A stretch of DNA of 64,000 nucleotides from an uncultured Carboxylicivirga sp. (GTDB taxonomy: Bacteria; Bacteroidota; Bacteroidia; Bacteroidales; Marinilabiliaceae), in NCBI RefSeq assembly GCF_963674565.1, contig NZ_OY771430.1, forward strand, positions 5,828,001-5,892,000, written 5' to 3'. The notes beneath the pieces are model-generated. The model was not told the origin of the DNA. It saw only the letters and a program-made list of their open reading frames with translations, and made no database searches. This document shows positions 1-9,734 of the stretch, piece by piece. Every line of letters starts with the position of its first letter. Position 1 is the stretch's first letter. Position numbers and translations under genes: made by a program.

Positions 1-1479
1 TGCACAAATGGATCTGATTTTTTTATGGTTACATCAACCTTCTCCTTTTTTCCGGGTGTTCCAATATTCCATAGTACAGATTTAGTAAACTGGAAACAGA
101 TTGGTCATGTACTCGACAGGCCAGAACAATTACCCTTGAGCGGACAAAAAACCAGTGAGGGTATTTTTGCACCTGCCATCAGTTATAATCCACATAACCA
201 GACGTGGTATATGATAACCACCAATATTAAAAAGGGAAATTTCTTTGTAAAAACAAAAGATCCCTTTAGTTCCTGGTCTGATCCAATATGGTTACCGAAT
301 GTACAAGGTATTGATCCATCATTCTTTTTTGACGATGATGGAAATGCTTACATCTTAAATAATGATGTGCCGGATGGAGGTTCGACATATGAAGGTCATC
401 GGTCAATCAGAATCATTCGTTTTGATACGGAGAAAGATGAAACCTATGGTCCAAGTGTAATGCTTGTAAATGGAGGGGTAAATCTTAACGAGAAACCCAT
501 TTGGATTGAGGGGCCACATATCTATAAAATAAACAGAAAATACTATTTGATGTGTGCTGAAGGTGGAACTTCGATTAATCATCGCGAAGTTATTTTCAGG
601 GCCGATTCTCCAATGGGCGAGTTTATTCCTTGGGACAGAAATCCGATTCTAACCCAACTGCATCTGGATTCAGATAGGCCAACTCCTATTACTTGTGCTG
701 GTCATGCTGACTTAGTCAGGAAAGATAATGGTCAATGGTGGTCTGTTTTTCTAGCCTGTCGCCCCATCAATAATAAATTCGAAAATCTTGGACGTGAAAC
801 ATTTTTATTACCGGTTAGATGGAGTGAAGATGGTTTTCCGTATATAACCAAGGATGATGAAGTTATTCCGCGAATCATTCAAATGGAAGGAGTTGTTAGG
901 GATACAAATGTGACTTTCGGAAACTTTGAAAAAACAGATCTATTTGAGGAGACACAACTGGGAATGGAATGGATGACTTTACGTGGTCCTGCTAAAGAAC
1001 TTTATTCATTAACAGAAAATCAGGGTTTTTTAACGCTTCAGACAGTTGATGTGGCTTCCAATGAGTTGAAGGAACCTGCTTTTGTATGTCGACGCTTGCA
1101 GCATCATGAATTCGAATGTTCTACGCGAATGTACTTTCAGCCACAATCGGACAATGAAACAGCCGGGATATTAATGTATAAAGATGAAGAGCATCAATAT
1201 CAATTTGTGGTAACAAAAGTGAAAGATCGAAAACATATCCAGTTAAGGAAAGTTACCCGGGATGGTATTGATGTGTTGGGATCGAGAGAATTAAGAAGTA
1301 ATGATCAATGCTTTGATTTGAAGGTTATTTCAGATGGTACTCATTTTAGTTTTCAATATGCTTTGGGTGATTCAAAGTGGCAAACGTTAATTACAGATAT
1401 TGATGCATACTACTTATCAACCTCACAATCATTTGGATTTACAGGTACCACAATTGGGTTATATGCCACTAGTAAATAG
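1..1479 (+). CDS. GH43 beta-xylosidase/alpha-L-arabinofuranosidase with C-terminal beta-sandwich domain (5' partial)
   Basis: The reading frame is open from base 1, and the residues before the first ATG (base 25) match the region around the base Asp of the related GH43 at 23584, so the gene starts upstream of the window. Visible are the five-bladed propeller core with FPGVPIFH, the GIDPSFFFDDDG strand with the pKa-modulating Asp, and the general acid Glu in WIEGPHIY followed by YYLMCAEGG. The last ~180 residues fit the GH43 C2 concanavalin-like domain (PF17851), which in this family completes the active site. Expected role: removing xylose or arabinofuranose from xylan oligosaccharides. The exact specificity cannot be read from sequence. 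Signal peptide and catalytic base lie outside the window. Confidence 0.93.
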   Translation, partial: CTNGSDFFMVTSTFSFFPGVPIFHSTDLVNWKQIGHVLDRPEQLPLSGQKTSEGIFAPAISYNPHNQTWYMITTNIKKGNFFVKTKDPFSSWSDPIWLPNVQGIDPSFFFDDDGNAYILNNDVPDGGSTYEGHRSIRIIRFDTEKDETYGPSVMLVNGGVNLNEKPIWIEGPHIYKINRKYYLMCAEGGTSINHREVIFRADSPMGEFIPWDRNPILTQLHLDSDRPTPITCAGHADLVRKDNGQWWSVFLACRPINNKFENLGRETFLLPVRWSEDGFPYITKDDEVIPRIIQMEGVVRDTNVTFGNFEKTDLFEETQLGMEWMTLRGPAKELYSLTENQGFLTLQTVDVASNELKEPAFVCRRLQHHEFECSTRMYFQPQSDNETAGILMYKDEEHQYQFVVTKVKDRKHIQLRKVTRDGIDVLGSRELRSNDQCFDLKVISDGTHFSFQYALGDSKWQTLITDIDAYYLSTSQSFGFTGTTIGLYATSK

Positions 1480-1575
1480 AATTTAAATAGTTAGAAACCA
1501 TCTTCTTAAGGTGGGATAAAATCAGAAAAGTAAATTATTAATCTAAAAAAAAGAATCTATGATTAAGAAATGTAT

Positions 1576-1678
1576 GAATGAAATTCTACAGTCTTGCGGA
1601 ATTTTCATTCTTATTCTCGAGAAAATAAGTGATGACAAGTTCAAAGTTTCCTAGGTGAAATATTTCATTCAGAATGAA
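1576..1678. repeat. Cluster of GAATGAA/TTCATTC inverted repeats upstream of xusA
   Basis: Two inverted repeats sit in the 236-base gap before the xus operon. One pairs GAATGAAATTC (1576-1586) with GAATTTTCATTC (1599-1610, one bulged T). The other is the perfect palindrome TTCATTC-A-GAATGAA (1664-1678), ending 37 bases before the xusA start. The same heptamer therefore occurs four times in about 100 bases. The first hairpin could act as a weak terminator for the GH43 gene, although it has no T tract. The palindrome is a plausible operator for the operon. Which protein would bind is unknown. Confidence 0.45.
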
Positions 1679-1715
1679 TTAAAAACTCTTAAGTCATTAA
1701 AAATTTGAGAATAAA

Positions 1716-4700
1716 ATGAAAAATCCAAATAAATTATTTTGCAAGAAGCAAACCTTCTTTGAAAGATTAAGGTTGATGATGCTACGAAAAACGATGCTTC
1801 TTTTAGCTCTTGTTTTTTCTGTTTCAATATTTGCTCAAAGCACAAGGCAAATTCAGGGAACGGTCATAGATAGCGAAGGACTGCCTGTTATAGGTGCAAC
1901 AGTTATAGTAGAAGGATCGAGTGGCATTGGAAACATTACCAATGTTGATGGTGTGTTTTTTTTAGAAATACCAACAGGAGAACAAACTTTGGTTATTTCG
2001 TTTATTGGAATGGAGACCCAGAAAATTAAAGTTATTGAGGAGACTTCGATTAGAGTAACATTGGAGGAGTCAACAACTACACTGGGCGAAACAATTGTTG
2101 TTGGTTATGGACAACAAAAGAAAGAAAGTGTGGTTGGTGCCATAACACAAACTACAGGAGCGGTTTTAGAACGTGCGGCAGGTATTACTAATGTAGGTGG
2201 AGCTCTTACAGGAAATTTACCTGGTGTTACAACCATGACCAGTTCAGGTATGCCTGGTGAGGAGGATCCGCAAATTATCATTCGATCCGCAAGTTCATGG
2301 AATAATAGCGAACCTCTTGTGTTGGTCGATGGGATACAACGTCCATTAAATTCTGTTGATGTGGCATCTGTTGAATCAATTTCTGTTTTAAAGGATGCAT
2401 CAGCAACAGCAGTTTATGGTGTGCAGGGTGCAAATGGTGTTATTCTGATCACTACCAAGAGAGGTAAGGAAGGTAGCGCAAAAATTGCGGTTTCTGTTAA
2501 CTCAACCCTAAAGAGTCCTTCAAAGCTTCCTAATAAATTGGATTCGTACGATGCATTAAGAGCAAGAAATGTGGCAGTAGAGCATGAATTAGGAATAAGT
2601 CCCGATTCATGGAAGTATATCAGACCACAATCATTTATTGATATGTATCGTAATCAAACAACACAAGAGCAAAAGGAAAGATATCCTAATGTTGATTGGC
2701 AGGATGCTATTTTTAAGGATTACGCGATGGCATATAATGCAAATGTAAATGTATCGGGTGGTACTAAGTTTGTCAAGTATTTCGCATCTGCTGATTTTAC
2801 CCATGAAGGTGATTTGTTTCAGATATATGAAAACGGTCGAGGATATGAAGGTGGCTATGGATTTAATAGGTTGAATGTTAGGAGTAATCTTGATTTTCAA
2901 TTGAGTAAGACGACTGTTTTCAAAATGAATTTAGCTGGTTCAAGCGGATATAAGAAAACGCCTTGGAATCAAACGGCTTCTAACGATTGGGCAGTGCAAC
3001 AACAATGGGCGGGTGTATATAATATAGCACCTGATGTGTTTTTACCTCAGTATGATGATGGTTCATGGGGCATGTATCCTGATATATCGAATGTTAGTAA
3101 CTCAGCCATGATAATCGGGATATCTGGTGCAATGTTAACAACTACCACCAGAATTAATACCGATTTTGTACTTGAACAAAAATTGGATTTTATTACTAAA
3201 GGACTTGGATTCCGAGGAACTGTATCATGGGATAACAACTTTGTTGAATACAGACGAGGAATTGAAGATTTATATAATGCACCACAGCAAAAATATATTG
3301 ACCCTTTAACTGGTGGTGTAACTTACCAAGAGGCATTTAATTCCAACAACGGATTTGATTTTGCCCAATCAGTAATGTGGAAGACTGAGGGTGGAGAAGT
3401 TCGTAATGATCAAACGTTAAGAAATCTTGATTATCAGTTACAACTAGATTGGTACAGAACCTTTGGTAAGCATAATATTACGGCAATGGGACTATTTAGC
3501 CGTAAAGAAAGAGCTATCGGTAGTATCATTCCTATTTATCGTGAGGACTGGGCTTTTAGATCGACATATAGTTTTGCTTCAAAATATTTTCTTGAGTACA
3601 ATGGAGCTTACAACGGATCCGAAAAATTTAGTAAAGAATATCGATTTGGTTTCTTTAACTCAGGTGCAGCAGGATGGATGATTTCAGAAGAATCATTTAT
3701 GAAAGGATTATCATTTCTGGATATGCTTAAGTTAAGAGTGTCATATGGTGAGATTGGAGATGATTTTGGAGATCGTTTCTTATTTATGACTCAATGGGCT
3801 TATGGTGGCACTACTCCAATGGGCTTGGATCGAAGTGATAGTCCCTATACATGGTTTCGTGAGAGCATCATAGGGAACCCTGAAGTAAGGTGGGAAACCG
3901 TTAAAAAATTAAATGCAGGTGTTGATTTTGCATTTTTTGGAGGATTGGTTGCAGGTAATTTTGAGTATTTTCAGGATAGAAGGGTAGATATTCTTGTGAA
4001 AGGTACAGATAGAGCTATGCCTGAGTATTTTGGTGGTAAAGCACCAACTGCTAACCTTGGTGAAGTTCATACCAAAGGCTATGAAGTAGAAGTAAGGTTA
4101 AATAAAGTATTGAGCAATGGATTACGTTTATGGGCTGATTTAAATATGACTCATGCTGAAAACGAAATCATTAAAAGAGATGATCCGGCTTTATTTGAAG
4201 ATTATCGTAAGCAACAAGGGTATAGTATCGGTCAGTCAAGAACATATGTTGATGCCGGCTACATTAATAATTATGATCAGCTTTATGGTAGTCCTAATTA
4301 TGATGCTACAAATGGTGAACGGCTTCCTGGAGATTATTACATCCTTGATTTCAATGGAGATGGTATTATTGATGCTAAGGACCTGATACCTTATGGTTAT
4401 TCAAGTGTGCCGCAGAATACATACAACGCTACTTTTGGATTTGAATGGAAAGGATTTAGTGCTTTCGCACAATTGTACGGAGTTAACAATGTATCGCGAC
4501 TGGTACCATTAAACAGCTTTCCATCAACCTTAAATACAGTTTATGACATGGGAACATGGTGGTCAAAAGACGATCAAAATGCCGACATAAGTGTACCACG
4601 TTACTTATCTACACCAAATTCTGCATATAACCAGGGTACACAGTTTTTAAACGATGGTTCATACATACGCCTTAAAAATGTTGAGTTGGCCTATACAATC

Positions 4701-4880
4701 AGTGCATTGAGGTTACAACGTATTGGATTATCGAGTATGAAAATATACATCAACGGTAATAACCTTTGGGTAAAATCAAAAATGCCTGACGATAGAGAAT
4801 CTAATTTTGCAGGTTCAGGAGGATCAGGTGCATACCCAACAATGAAGCGTTATGTTTTAGGCGTGAGATTTACACTTTAA
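1716..4880 (+). CDS. xusA: SusC-like TonB-dependent xylan oligosaccharide transporter (XusA)
   Basis: At 1054 aa this is a typical SusC/RagA outer-membrane barrel. A signal peptide ends near FSVSIFAQ (about residue 41). A carboxypeptidase-D-like regulatory domain follows (RQIQGTVIDSEGLPVIGATV, ~44-120), then a TonB-box-like TIVVGYGQQKKES, the plug (LVLVDGIQRPLN, VLKDASATAVYGVQGANGVI) and the C-terminal barrel ending in an aromatic-rich strand. It imports bound oligosaccharides through the outer membrane in complex with the SusD partner encoded 11 bases downstream. The order SusC-SusD-SusC-SusD-lipoprotein-GH10 matches the known xylan core xusABCDE-xyn10C of Prevotella and Bacteroides, which is the basis for the name. 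A start at the MM near residue 21 is possible, but long SusC leaders are common. Confidence 0.95.
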   Translation: MKNPNKLFCKKQTFFERLRLMMLRKTMLLLALVFSVSIFAQSTRQIQGTVIDSEGLPVIGATVIVEGSSGIGNITNVDGVFFLEIPTGEQTLVISFIGMETQKIKVIEETSIRVTLEESTTTLGETIVVGYGQQKKESVVGAITQTTGAVLERAAGITNVGGALTGNLPGVTTMTSSGMPGEEDPQIIIRSASSWNNSEPLVLVDGIQRPLNSVDVASVESISVLKDASATAVYGVQGANGVILITTKRGKEGSAKIAVSVNSTLKSPSKLPNKLDSYDALRARNVAVEHELGISPDSWKYIRPQSFIDMYRNQTTQEQKERYPNVDWQDAIFKDYAMAYNANVNVSGGTKFVKYFASADFTHEGDLFQIYENGRGYEGGYGFNRLNVRSNLDFQLSKTTVFKMNLAGSSGYKKTPWNQTASNDWAVQQQWAGVYNIAPDVFLPQYDDGSWGMYPDISNVSNSAMIIGISGAMLTTTTRINTDFVLEQKLDFITKGLGFRGTVSWDNNFVEYRRGIEDLYNAPQQKYIDPLTGGVTYQEAFNSNNGFDFAQSVMWKTEGGEVRNDQTLRNLDYQLQLDWYRTFGKHNITAMGLFSRKERAIGSIIPIYREDWAFRSTYSFASKYFLEYNGAYNGSEKFSKEYRFGFFNSGAAGWMISEESFMKGLSFLDMLKLRVSYGEIGDDFGDRFLFMTQWAYGGTTPMGLDRSDSPYTWFRESIIGNPEVRWETVKKLNAGVDFAFFGGLVAGNFEYFQDRRVDILVKGTDRAMPEYFGGKAPTANLGEVHTKGYEVEVRLNKVLSNGLRLWADLNMTHAENEIIKRDDPALFEDYRKQQGYSIGQSRTYVDAGYINNYDQLYGSPNYDATNGERLPGDYYILDFNGDGIIDAKDLIPYGYSSVPQNTYNATFGFEWKGFSAFAQLYGVNNVSRLVPLNSFPSTLNTVYDMGTWWSKDDQNADISVPRYLSTPNSAYNQGTQFLNDGSYIRLKNVELAYTISALRLQRIGLSSMKIYINGNNLWVKSKMPDDRESNFAGSGGSGAYPTMKRYVLGVRFTL

Positions 4881-4891
4881 CATTTTGAACT

Positions 4892-6817
4892 ATGAAAAAT
4901 ATATATAAAATAATTCTATATAGTCTGATACCTATTTCGATTGGACTATGTAGCTGTGAAGATTATTTAGATCGGGATCCGGAATCAATCGTATCGGAAG
5001 AAACTGCCTTTAATAATTATATTAATTTTCAGGGATATATCGACGAGATTTATAACTGTATACCGGATAAACAAAAATATTATTGGGTTACATCGTATAA
5101 CTGGGGCGATGATGAAATATTTAATGTGCCCGCTAACTTTCTGATGGGGCATCAGATGGATATTGGTAATTTCTGGGCTTGGCAAAACAACGATCAAAGT
5201 TGGTTAGATGCTGGTAGAGCAGATCCAACCTCAGGTGATAAGTTTAATCACAGATTATGGTCTCACGCTTGGTATTGTATACGGAAAGCCAATATGGGTA
5301 TTGAAAACCTGGATAGATTGGTGGCGGCAACGGATGAAGAGAAGGAGTTAATTGAGGGGCAATTGTATTTTTTCCGAGGATGGTGGCACTTTGAATTGAT
5401 GCAGTTTTTCGGAGGATTACAATATATCGATAGAGTTTTATCGCCATCTGAAAGTTTAAATTTACCTCGTTTAAGTTATCAGGATTGTGCAGATAAAGCG
5501 GGTGCTGATTTTAGGAAAGCTGCAGATTTGTTGCCGATTAACTGGGATAAAACAGCGACAGGTGGCAAAACTAGCGGAAAGAACCAATTGCGAATTAATA
5601 AAATAGCGGCTTTAGGGTATCTTGGAAAAAATTATCTATGGGCTGGTAGCCCTTTAATGAAAAATGGTGCTCAGGTTGGAGGATCAAAGACCTATGATTA
5701 TGATAAAACGTATTGCCAAAAAGCAGCAGATGCTTTTGGAGAGTTATTACTGCTGGTAGAAGGTGGTGAAACCCAATATGTATTAGCAAGCTTCGAATAT
5801 GACGATATTTACAATCATGTCAAATCGGGAAGTGAAAAGTCTTTTTCTGAAATTTTTTATACCAGAGGCCAAGGCTTTTTGATGCCTGGTGCTGATGAAG
5901 CTATCTTTCGAGGAAGAGTTTATGATGACAATGGATCGGCTTGGAACTTTTTGAAAACATGGGGGCCAAAAGTTAACAAATTGGTGGACCATGATAATGT
6001 TATTCATCATCCAACAGCAAATTATGTTAAATTTTATGGAATGGCAAATGGTTTACCGTTAGATGATCCTAATTCCGGATTTGACCCAAACTATCCTTTT
6101 AAGGATCGTGATCCACGTTTCTATCATGATATAATTGTTGATGGCTTTAAATATGTAAACTCAGCCATGCTTGAGGAAGATGAACACCTGAGGTATACCG
6201 GGTTACATTCAGGTGGTACAATGAGAAATCCTCAGAATGGAAGCCGCACAGGTTATTTTATGCAAAAATTTGCTCCTCATGAATGTAATAAATACGATCA
6301 GGCCTATGATTGGGGTAATGGTATTCAGACTTACCTTCCTTATATGAGATTAGGGGATGTTTACCTAATGTATGCCGAAGCATGTGCAGCTATTGGTGGT
6401 GCTCAAACTACATCTGCAACCTATAGCTTAACTGCCGAGCAAGCTATTAACAGAATCCGCGAAAGAGTAGGTGCGGGATTTGTTGATGCAAGTTATGTTG
6501 CAAATAATGAAAAATTCATGAATGAAATCAGAAGAGAAAGAGCGGTTGAACTGTCATTTGAAGGATTTAGGTTTAACGATTTGCAAAGATGGTTATTGTT
6601 AACAGAGTATCCATATAATGTTAAAACTTCTCATGAATTTGATCGGGTTGAAACTTTAGAATGGTTTAAAGAAAACGATTGTAAAGATGCCAGAGTAGCT
6701 AATTTTAGAGAGGAAGTTATTTTAACACGCAATTTTGGTACCAAGCATTATTGGCTACCTCTAAAGGTTTCTGATGTTTCTCTTTATCCTGAATTTAATC
6801 AGAATCCGGGTTGGTAA
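4892..6817 (+). CDS. xusB: SusD-like xylan-binding outer-membrane lipoprotein (XusB)
   Basis: This 641-aa protein has a lipoprotein signal (lipobox near Cys20/Cys22, followed by EDYLDRDPES, the usual SusD start). An alpha-helical TPR-rich RagB/SusD fold follows, with conserved features such as FFRGWWHFELMQFFGG, YLPYMRLGDVYLMYAEA and RRERAVELSFEGFRFNDLQRW. Its end, PGW, is the common SusD C-terminus. It caps the XusA barrel at the cell surface and binds xylan fragments. It lies 11 bases after xusA and 44 before xusC, so co-transcription is very likely. Confidence 0.95.
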   Translation: MKNIYKIILYSLIPISIGLCSCEDYLDRDPESIVSEETAFNNYINFQGYIDEIYNCIPDKQKYYWVTSYNWGDDEIFNVPANFLMGHQMDIGNFWAWQNNDQSWLDAGRADPTSGDKFNHRLWSHAWYCIRKANMGIENLDRLVAATDEEKELIEGQLYFFRGWWHFELMQFFGGLQYIDRVLSPSESLNLPRLSYQDCADKAGADFRKAADLLPINWDKTATGGKTSGKNQLRINKIAALGYLGKNYLWAGSPLMKNGAQVGGSKTYDYDKTYCQKAADAFGELLLLVEGGETQYVLASFEYDDIYNHVKSGSEKSFSEIFYTRGQGFLMPGADEAIFRGRVYDDNGSAWNFLKTWGPKVNKLVDHDNVIHHPTANYVKFYGMANGLPLDDPNSGFDPNYPFKDRDPRFYHDIIVDGFKYVNSAMLEEDEHLRYTGLHSGGTMRNPQNGSRTGYFMQKFAPHECNKYDQAYDWGNGIQTYLPYMRLGDVYLMYAEACAAIGGAQTTSATYSLTAEQAINRIRERVGAGFVDASYVANNEKFMNEIRRERAVELSFEGFRFNDLQRWLLLTEYPYNVKTSHEFDRVETLEWFKENDCKDARVANFREEVILTRNFGTKHYWLPLKVSDVSLYPEFNQNPGW

Positions 6818-6861
6818 CACAACCTAACTAAAACATACTTGTAACAATAAATGAATAAGCA

Positions 6862-9708
6862 ATGAAACATATACAATTAAGATTCATTTGCATGGCATTA
6901 TTTATTATGGTTCCGTTATTACATATAAAGGCCCAATATAATGTACAAAATGAAGCTGATACGTTAAAATTGACAAAGGACCCACTGGTGCAGGTTGCTT
7001 ATAAAAAGGTCGCGAAAAGTGAGCTTTTAGGGGGTGTTTCTGTTGTTGATTTAGCCGAATTAACAAAAATGAACTATAATACATATAGCCTTGACAATAT
7101 GCAAGGTTATATAGGAGGGTATACCGGCAATTCACTATGGGGAATGGGTGATTACCTGGTTTTAGTAGACGGTATACCCAGAGATGCAAATAATGTATTA
7201 CCAACAGAAATTGAGCAGATTACTTTTTTAAAAGGAGCTTCAGCAATAGCCATATATGGCAGTAGGGCAGCTAAGGGTGTTATTTATATTTCTACGAAAA
7301 GGGGTGATGATAGTGACCTTAGCGTTAATGTAAGGGTTAATACAGGCTGGCATGTTGCGAAAAGCTTTCCAAAGTATTTAGGTTCGGCTGAATATATGAC
7401 TCTATTTAACGAAGCTTCGGTAAATGATGGGAAAGATGTAGTTTATAGTAATGAAGATATCTATAATTATGGTTCGGGTATCAATCCTTACCGTTATCCA
7501 AATGTTGATTTCTATTCATCTGATTATATCAAAAAGACATATAATCGTACAGATGTTATTACAGAGATTACCGGAGGTAATAAAAGAGCTAAATTCTACT
7601 CGAATATAGGTTATTATACTGAAGGGGATATGATTAACTTTGGTGAAGCTGAAGAAAACAATACCAATAGACTAAATATCAGAGGTAATGTAGATCTTAA
7701 TATTAATAACAATGTTAGTGCATATATCAATGCCAATGCAACATTTTATAATGCACGGTCTGCAAATGCAAGTGGTGAAAGCAACTATTGGAGCAATGCA
7801 GCAACGATGAGACCTAATCGTTTATCTCCTTTGGTTCCAATAAGCTTTTTAGATCCAATGGACCAACAATCCTGGAATTATATTAATAGTGGTAGTAACA
7901 TTATTGGAGGTAAGTACTTTTTAGCCGGAACACAAAGTGAGCCGACTAATATTTTTGCTGACTATTATGCTGCAGGAAATAATAAATGGACAAGCCGACA
8001 ATTTCAGTTTGATACTGGTATAGATTTTGACTTACAAAGCTTGTTAAAGGGCTTGTCATTTCATACACAATTTGCAGTTGATTACTCTACTACTTATAGT
8101 ACTTCATTTAACAATTCATATGCAGTTTTTAATCCCGGTTGGAGAGATTATAATGGTGTTGAATATGTTCAAATACCCTCAATGATTGGAAACGATGAAA
8201 AATCTGGGAACCAAAACATATCGAACAGTAGTAGCAGGCAAACCATTCTGGCTTCAGGAAGATTAGTATACGAAACCAGTGTGAATGAAGCCCATAATAT
8301 TAATACCATGCTTATAGCATCAGGTTGGCAACAAAAGCAGTCAACTGAGTATCATGCAATAAGTAATGCTAACTTAGGCTGGCAATTTGATTATAATTTC
8401 AAGCATAAGTATTATACCAGTTTAAGTGCAACAGCTACTCATTCAGCGCGATTAGCAGAAGGTAACCGAACTGCTGTTTCGCCTTCTGCCACTTTAGCCT
8501 GGAGATTAAGTAACGAGAATTTCTTGTCGGGTTCAACTGTAATTGATGATCTTAGATTAAGTGCCTCTGCCAGTATTTTGAATACAGACATTGATATTGA
8601 AAACTACTATATGTATGGTGCTAGTTACGAACATGCTAACGGTCAGTATTGGGGATGGTCAGATGGCCGCCCAGAAAGATCAACCAATGTTAAAAGAGGA
8701 GCCAATGAAGAATTGGATTTCATAAAACGTAAAGAATTATCTGCATCTATTTATGCTTCATTGTGGAATAGATTGGTAGAGATAAATACTTCTGTTTTTA
8801 CCAATACATTGGATGGAGGGATTATTATTCCTTCAACTATATTTCCAAGTTATTTATCAACCTATTTTCCTGAATCTACTTTCCGTCCTTACTACAATTA
8901 TAATGTGGATGAAAGAAATGGATTCGATTTTAGTGTCAATTTCAACAAACTTGTTGGTGAGTTTGATTTAACGCTTGGATTAAATGGTGTTTACTATACA
9001 ACAAATGCAGCAAAACGGGATGAAGCAAATGAATGGGATTATCAAAATCGTCAGGGACAACCTTTAGATGGTATTTGGGGATTAAAAAGTGATGGTTTCT
9101 TCAATAGTCAGGATGAAATCAATAATTCTCCTGAGCAAAGATTTTCGGGTACAATAAAGCCTGGTGATATCAAGTATATTGATCAGAATGGTGACAATAT
9201 AATTGATGAACAGGATAATGTATATCTGGGAAAAGGAGGATGGTCAGGCGCACCATTTACTGCTGGTATTAATGTAGTAGTAAAATGGAAGAATTTAACC
9301 TTTTTTGCTTTAGGTACCGGTAATTTTGGAGCCTATGCGATGAAAAATAGTTCTTATTTTTGGGTATCAGGTAATGGAAAATACTCCGAAGTAGTACGCG
9401 AAAGATGGACAGAGGCTACCAAAAATAACGCTACTTATCCAAGATTAACTACGGAATCGGGTGATAATAATTTCCGTAATTCTGACTTTTGGTTATATAA
9501 AACAGATCGTTTCAACCTGGCTAAAGTTCAGATTAGTTATGACATACCTAAAAATGTTTTGCAAAACTTTGTTTTCCATGATATTTCAATGTATGTAAGT
9601 GGATCAAATTTGTTGACCATTTCAAAAGAACGTGAAATTATGGAGATGAGTGTTGGAAGTGCTCCTCAAACGCGTTTCTATAACTTTGGTATCAAAGCCG
9701 TTTTCTAA
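6862..9708 (+). CDS. xusC: SusC-like TonB-dependent transporter lacking the N-terminal regulatory domain (XusC)
   Basis: This second SusC-type barrel has 948 aa. After the signal peptide (cleavage near HIKAQ, residue ~25) only ~25 residues precede the plug. The carboxypeptidase-D-like domain seen in XusA and in the transporter at 38550 is absent. A TonB-box-like VQVAYKKVAKSELLGG is followed by plug motifs YLVLVDGIPRDANN and FLKGASAIAIYGSRAAKGVIYISTKRG. The barrel continues to the C-terminus (NFGIKAVF). It pairs with the SusD protein 26 bases downstream. Two SusC/D pairs in tandem are characteristic of the xylan core and probably handle different xylo-oligosaccharides. The short N-terminus seems genuine, because the frame starts with a normal signal sequence. 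Confidence 0.93.
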   Translation: MKHIQLRFICMALFIMVPLLHIKAQYNVQNEADTLKLTKDPLVQVAYKKVAKSELLGGVSVVDLAELTKMNYNTYSLDNMQGYIGGYTGNSLWGMGDYLVLVDGIPRDANNVLPTEIEQITFLKGASAIAIYGSRAAKGVIYISTKRGDDSDLSVNVRVNTGWHVAKSFPKYLGSAEYMTLFNEASVNDGKDVVYSNEDIYNYGSGINPYRYPNVDFYSSDYIKKTYNRTDVITEITGGNKRAKFYSNIGYYTEGDMINFGEAEENNTNRLNIRGNVDLNINNNVSAYINANATFYNARSANASGESNYWSNAATMRPNRLSPLVPISFLDPMDQQSWNYINSGSNIIGGKYFLAGTQSEPTNIFADYYAAGNNKWTSRQFQFDTGIDFDLQSLLKGLSFHTQFAVDYSTTYSTSFNNSYAVFNPGWRDYNGVEYVQIPSMIGNDEKSGNQNISNSSSRQTILASGRLVYETSVNEAHNINTMLIASGWQQKQSTEYHAISNANLGWQFDYNFKHKYYTSLSATATHSARLAEGNRTAVSPSATLAWRLSNENFLSGSTVIDDLRLSASASILNTDIDIENYYMYGASYEHANGQYWGWSDGRPERSTNVKRGANEELDFIKRKELSASIYASLWNRLVEINTSVFTNTLDGGIIIPSTIFPSYLSTYFPESTFRPYYNYNVDERNGFDFSVNFNKLVGEFDLTLGLNGVYYTTNAAKRDEANEWDYQNRQGQPLDGIWGLKSDGFFNSQDEINNSPEQRFSGTIKPGDIKYIDQNGDNIIDEQDNVYLGKGGWSGAPFTAGINVVVKWKNLTFFALGTGNFGAYAMKNSSYFWVSGNGKYSEVVRERWTEATKNNATYPRLTTESGDNNFRNSDFWLYKTDRFNLAKVQISYDIPKNVLQNFVFHDISMYVSGSNLLTISKEREIMEMSVGSAPQTRFYNFGIKAVF

Positions 9709-9734
9709 AGGTCAGTAAATCAAAAAGAAAAGTT

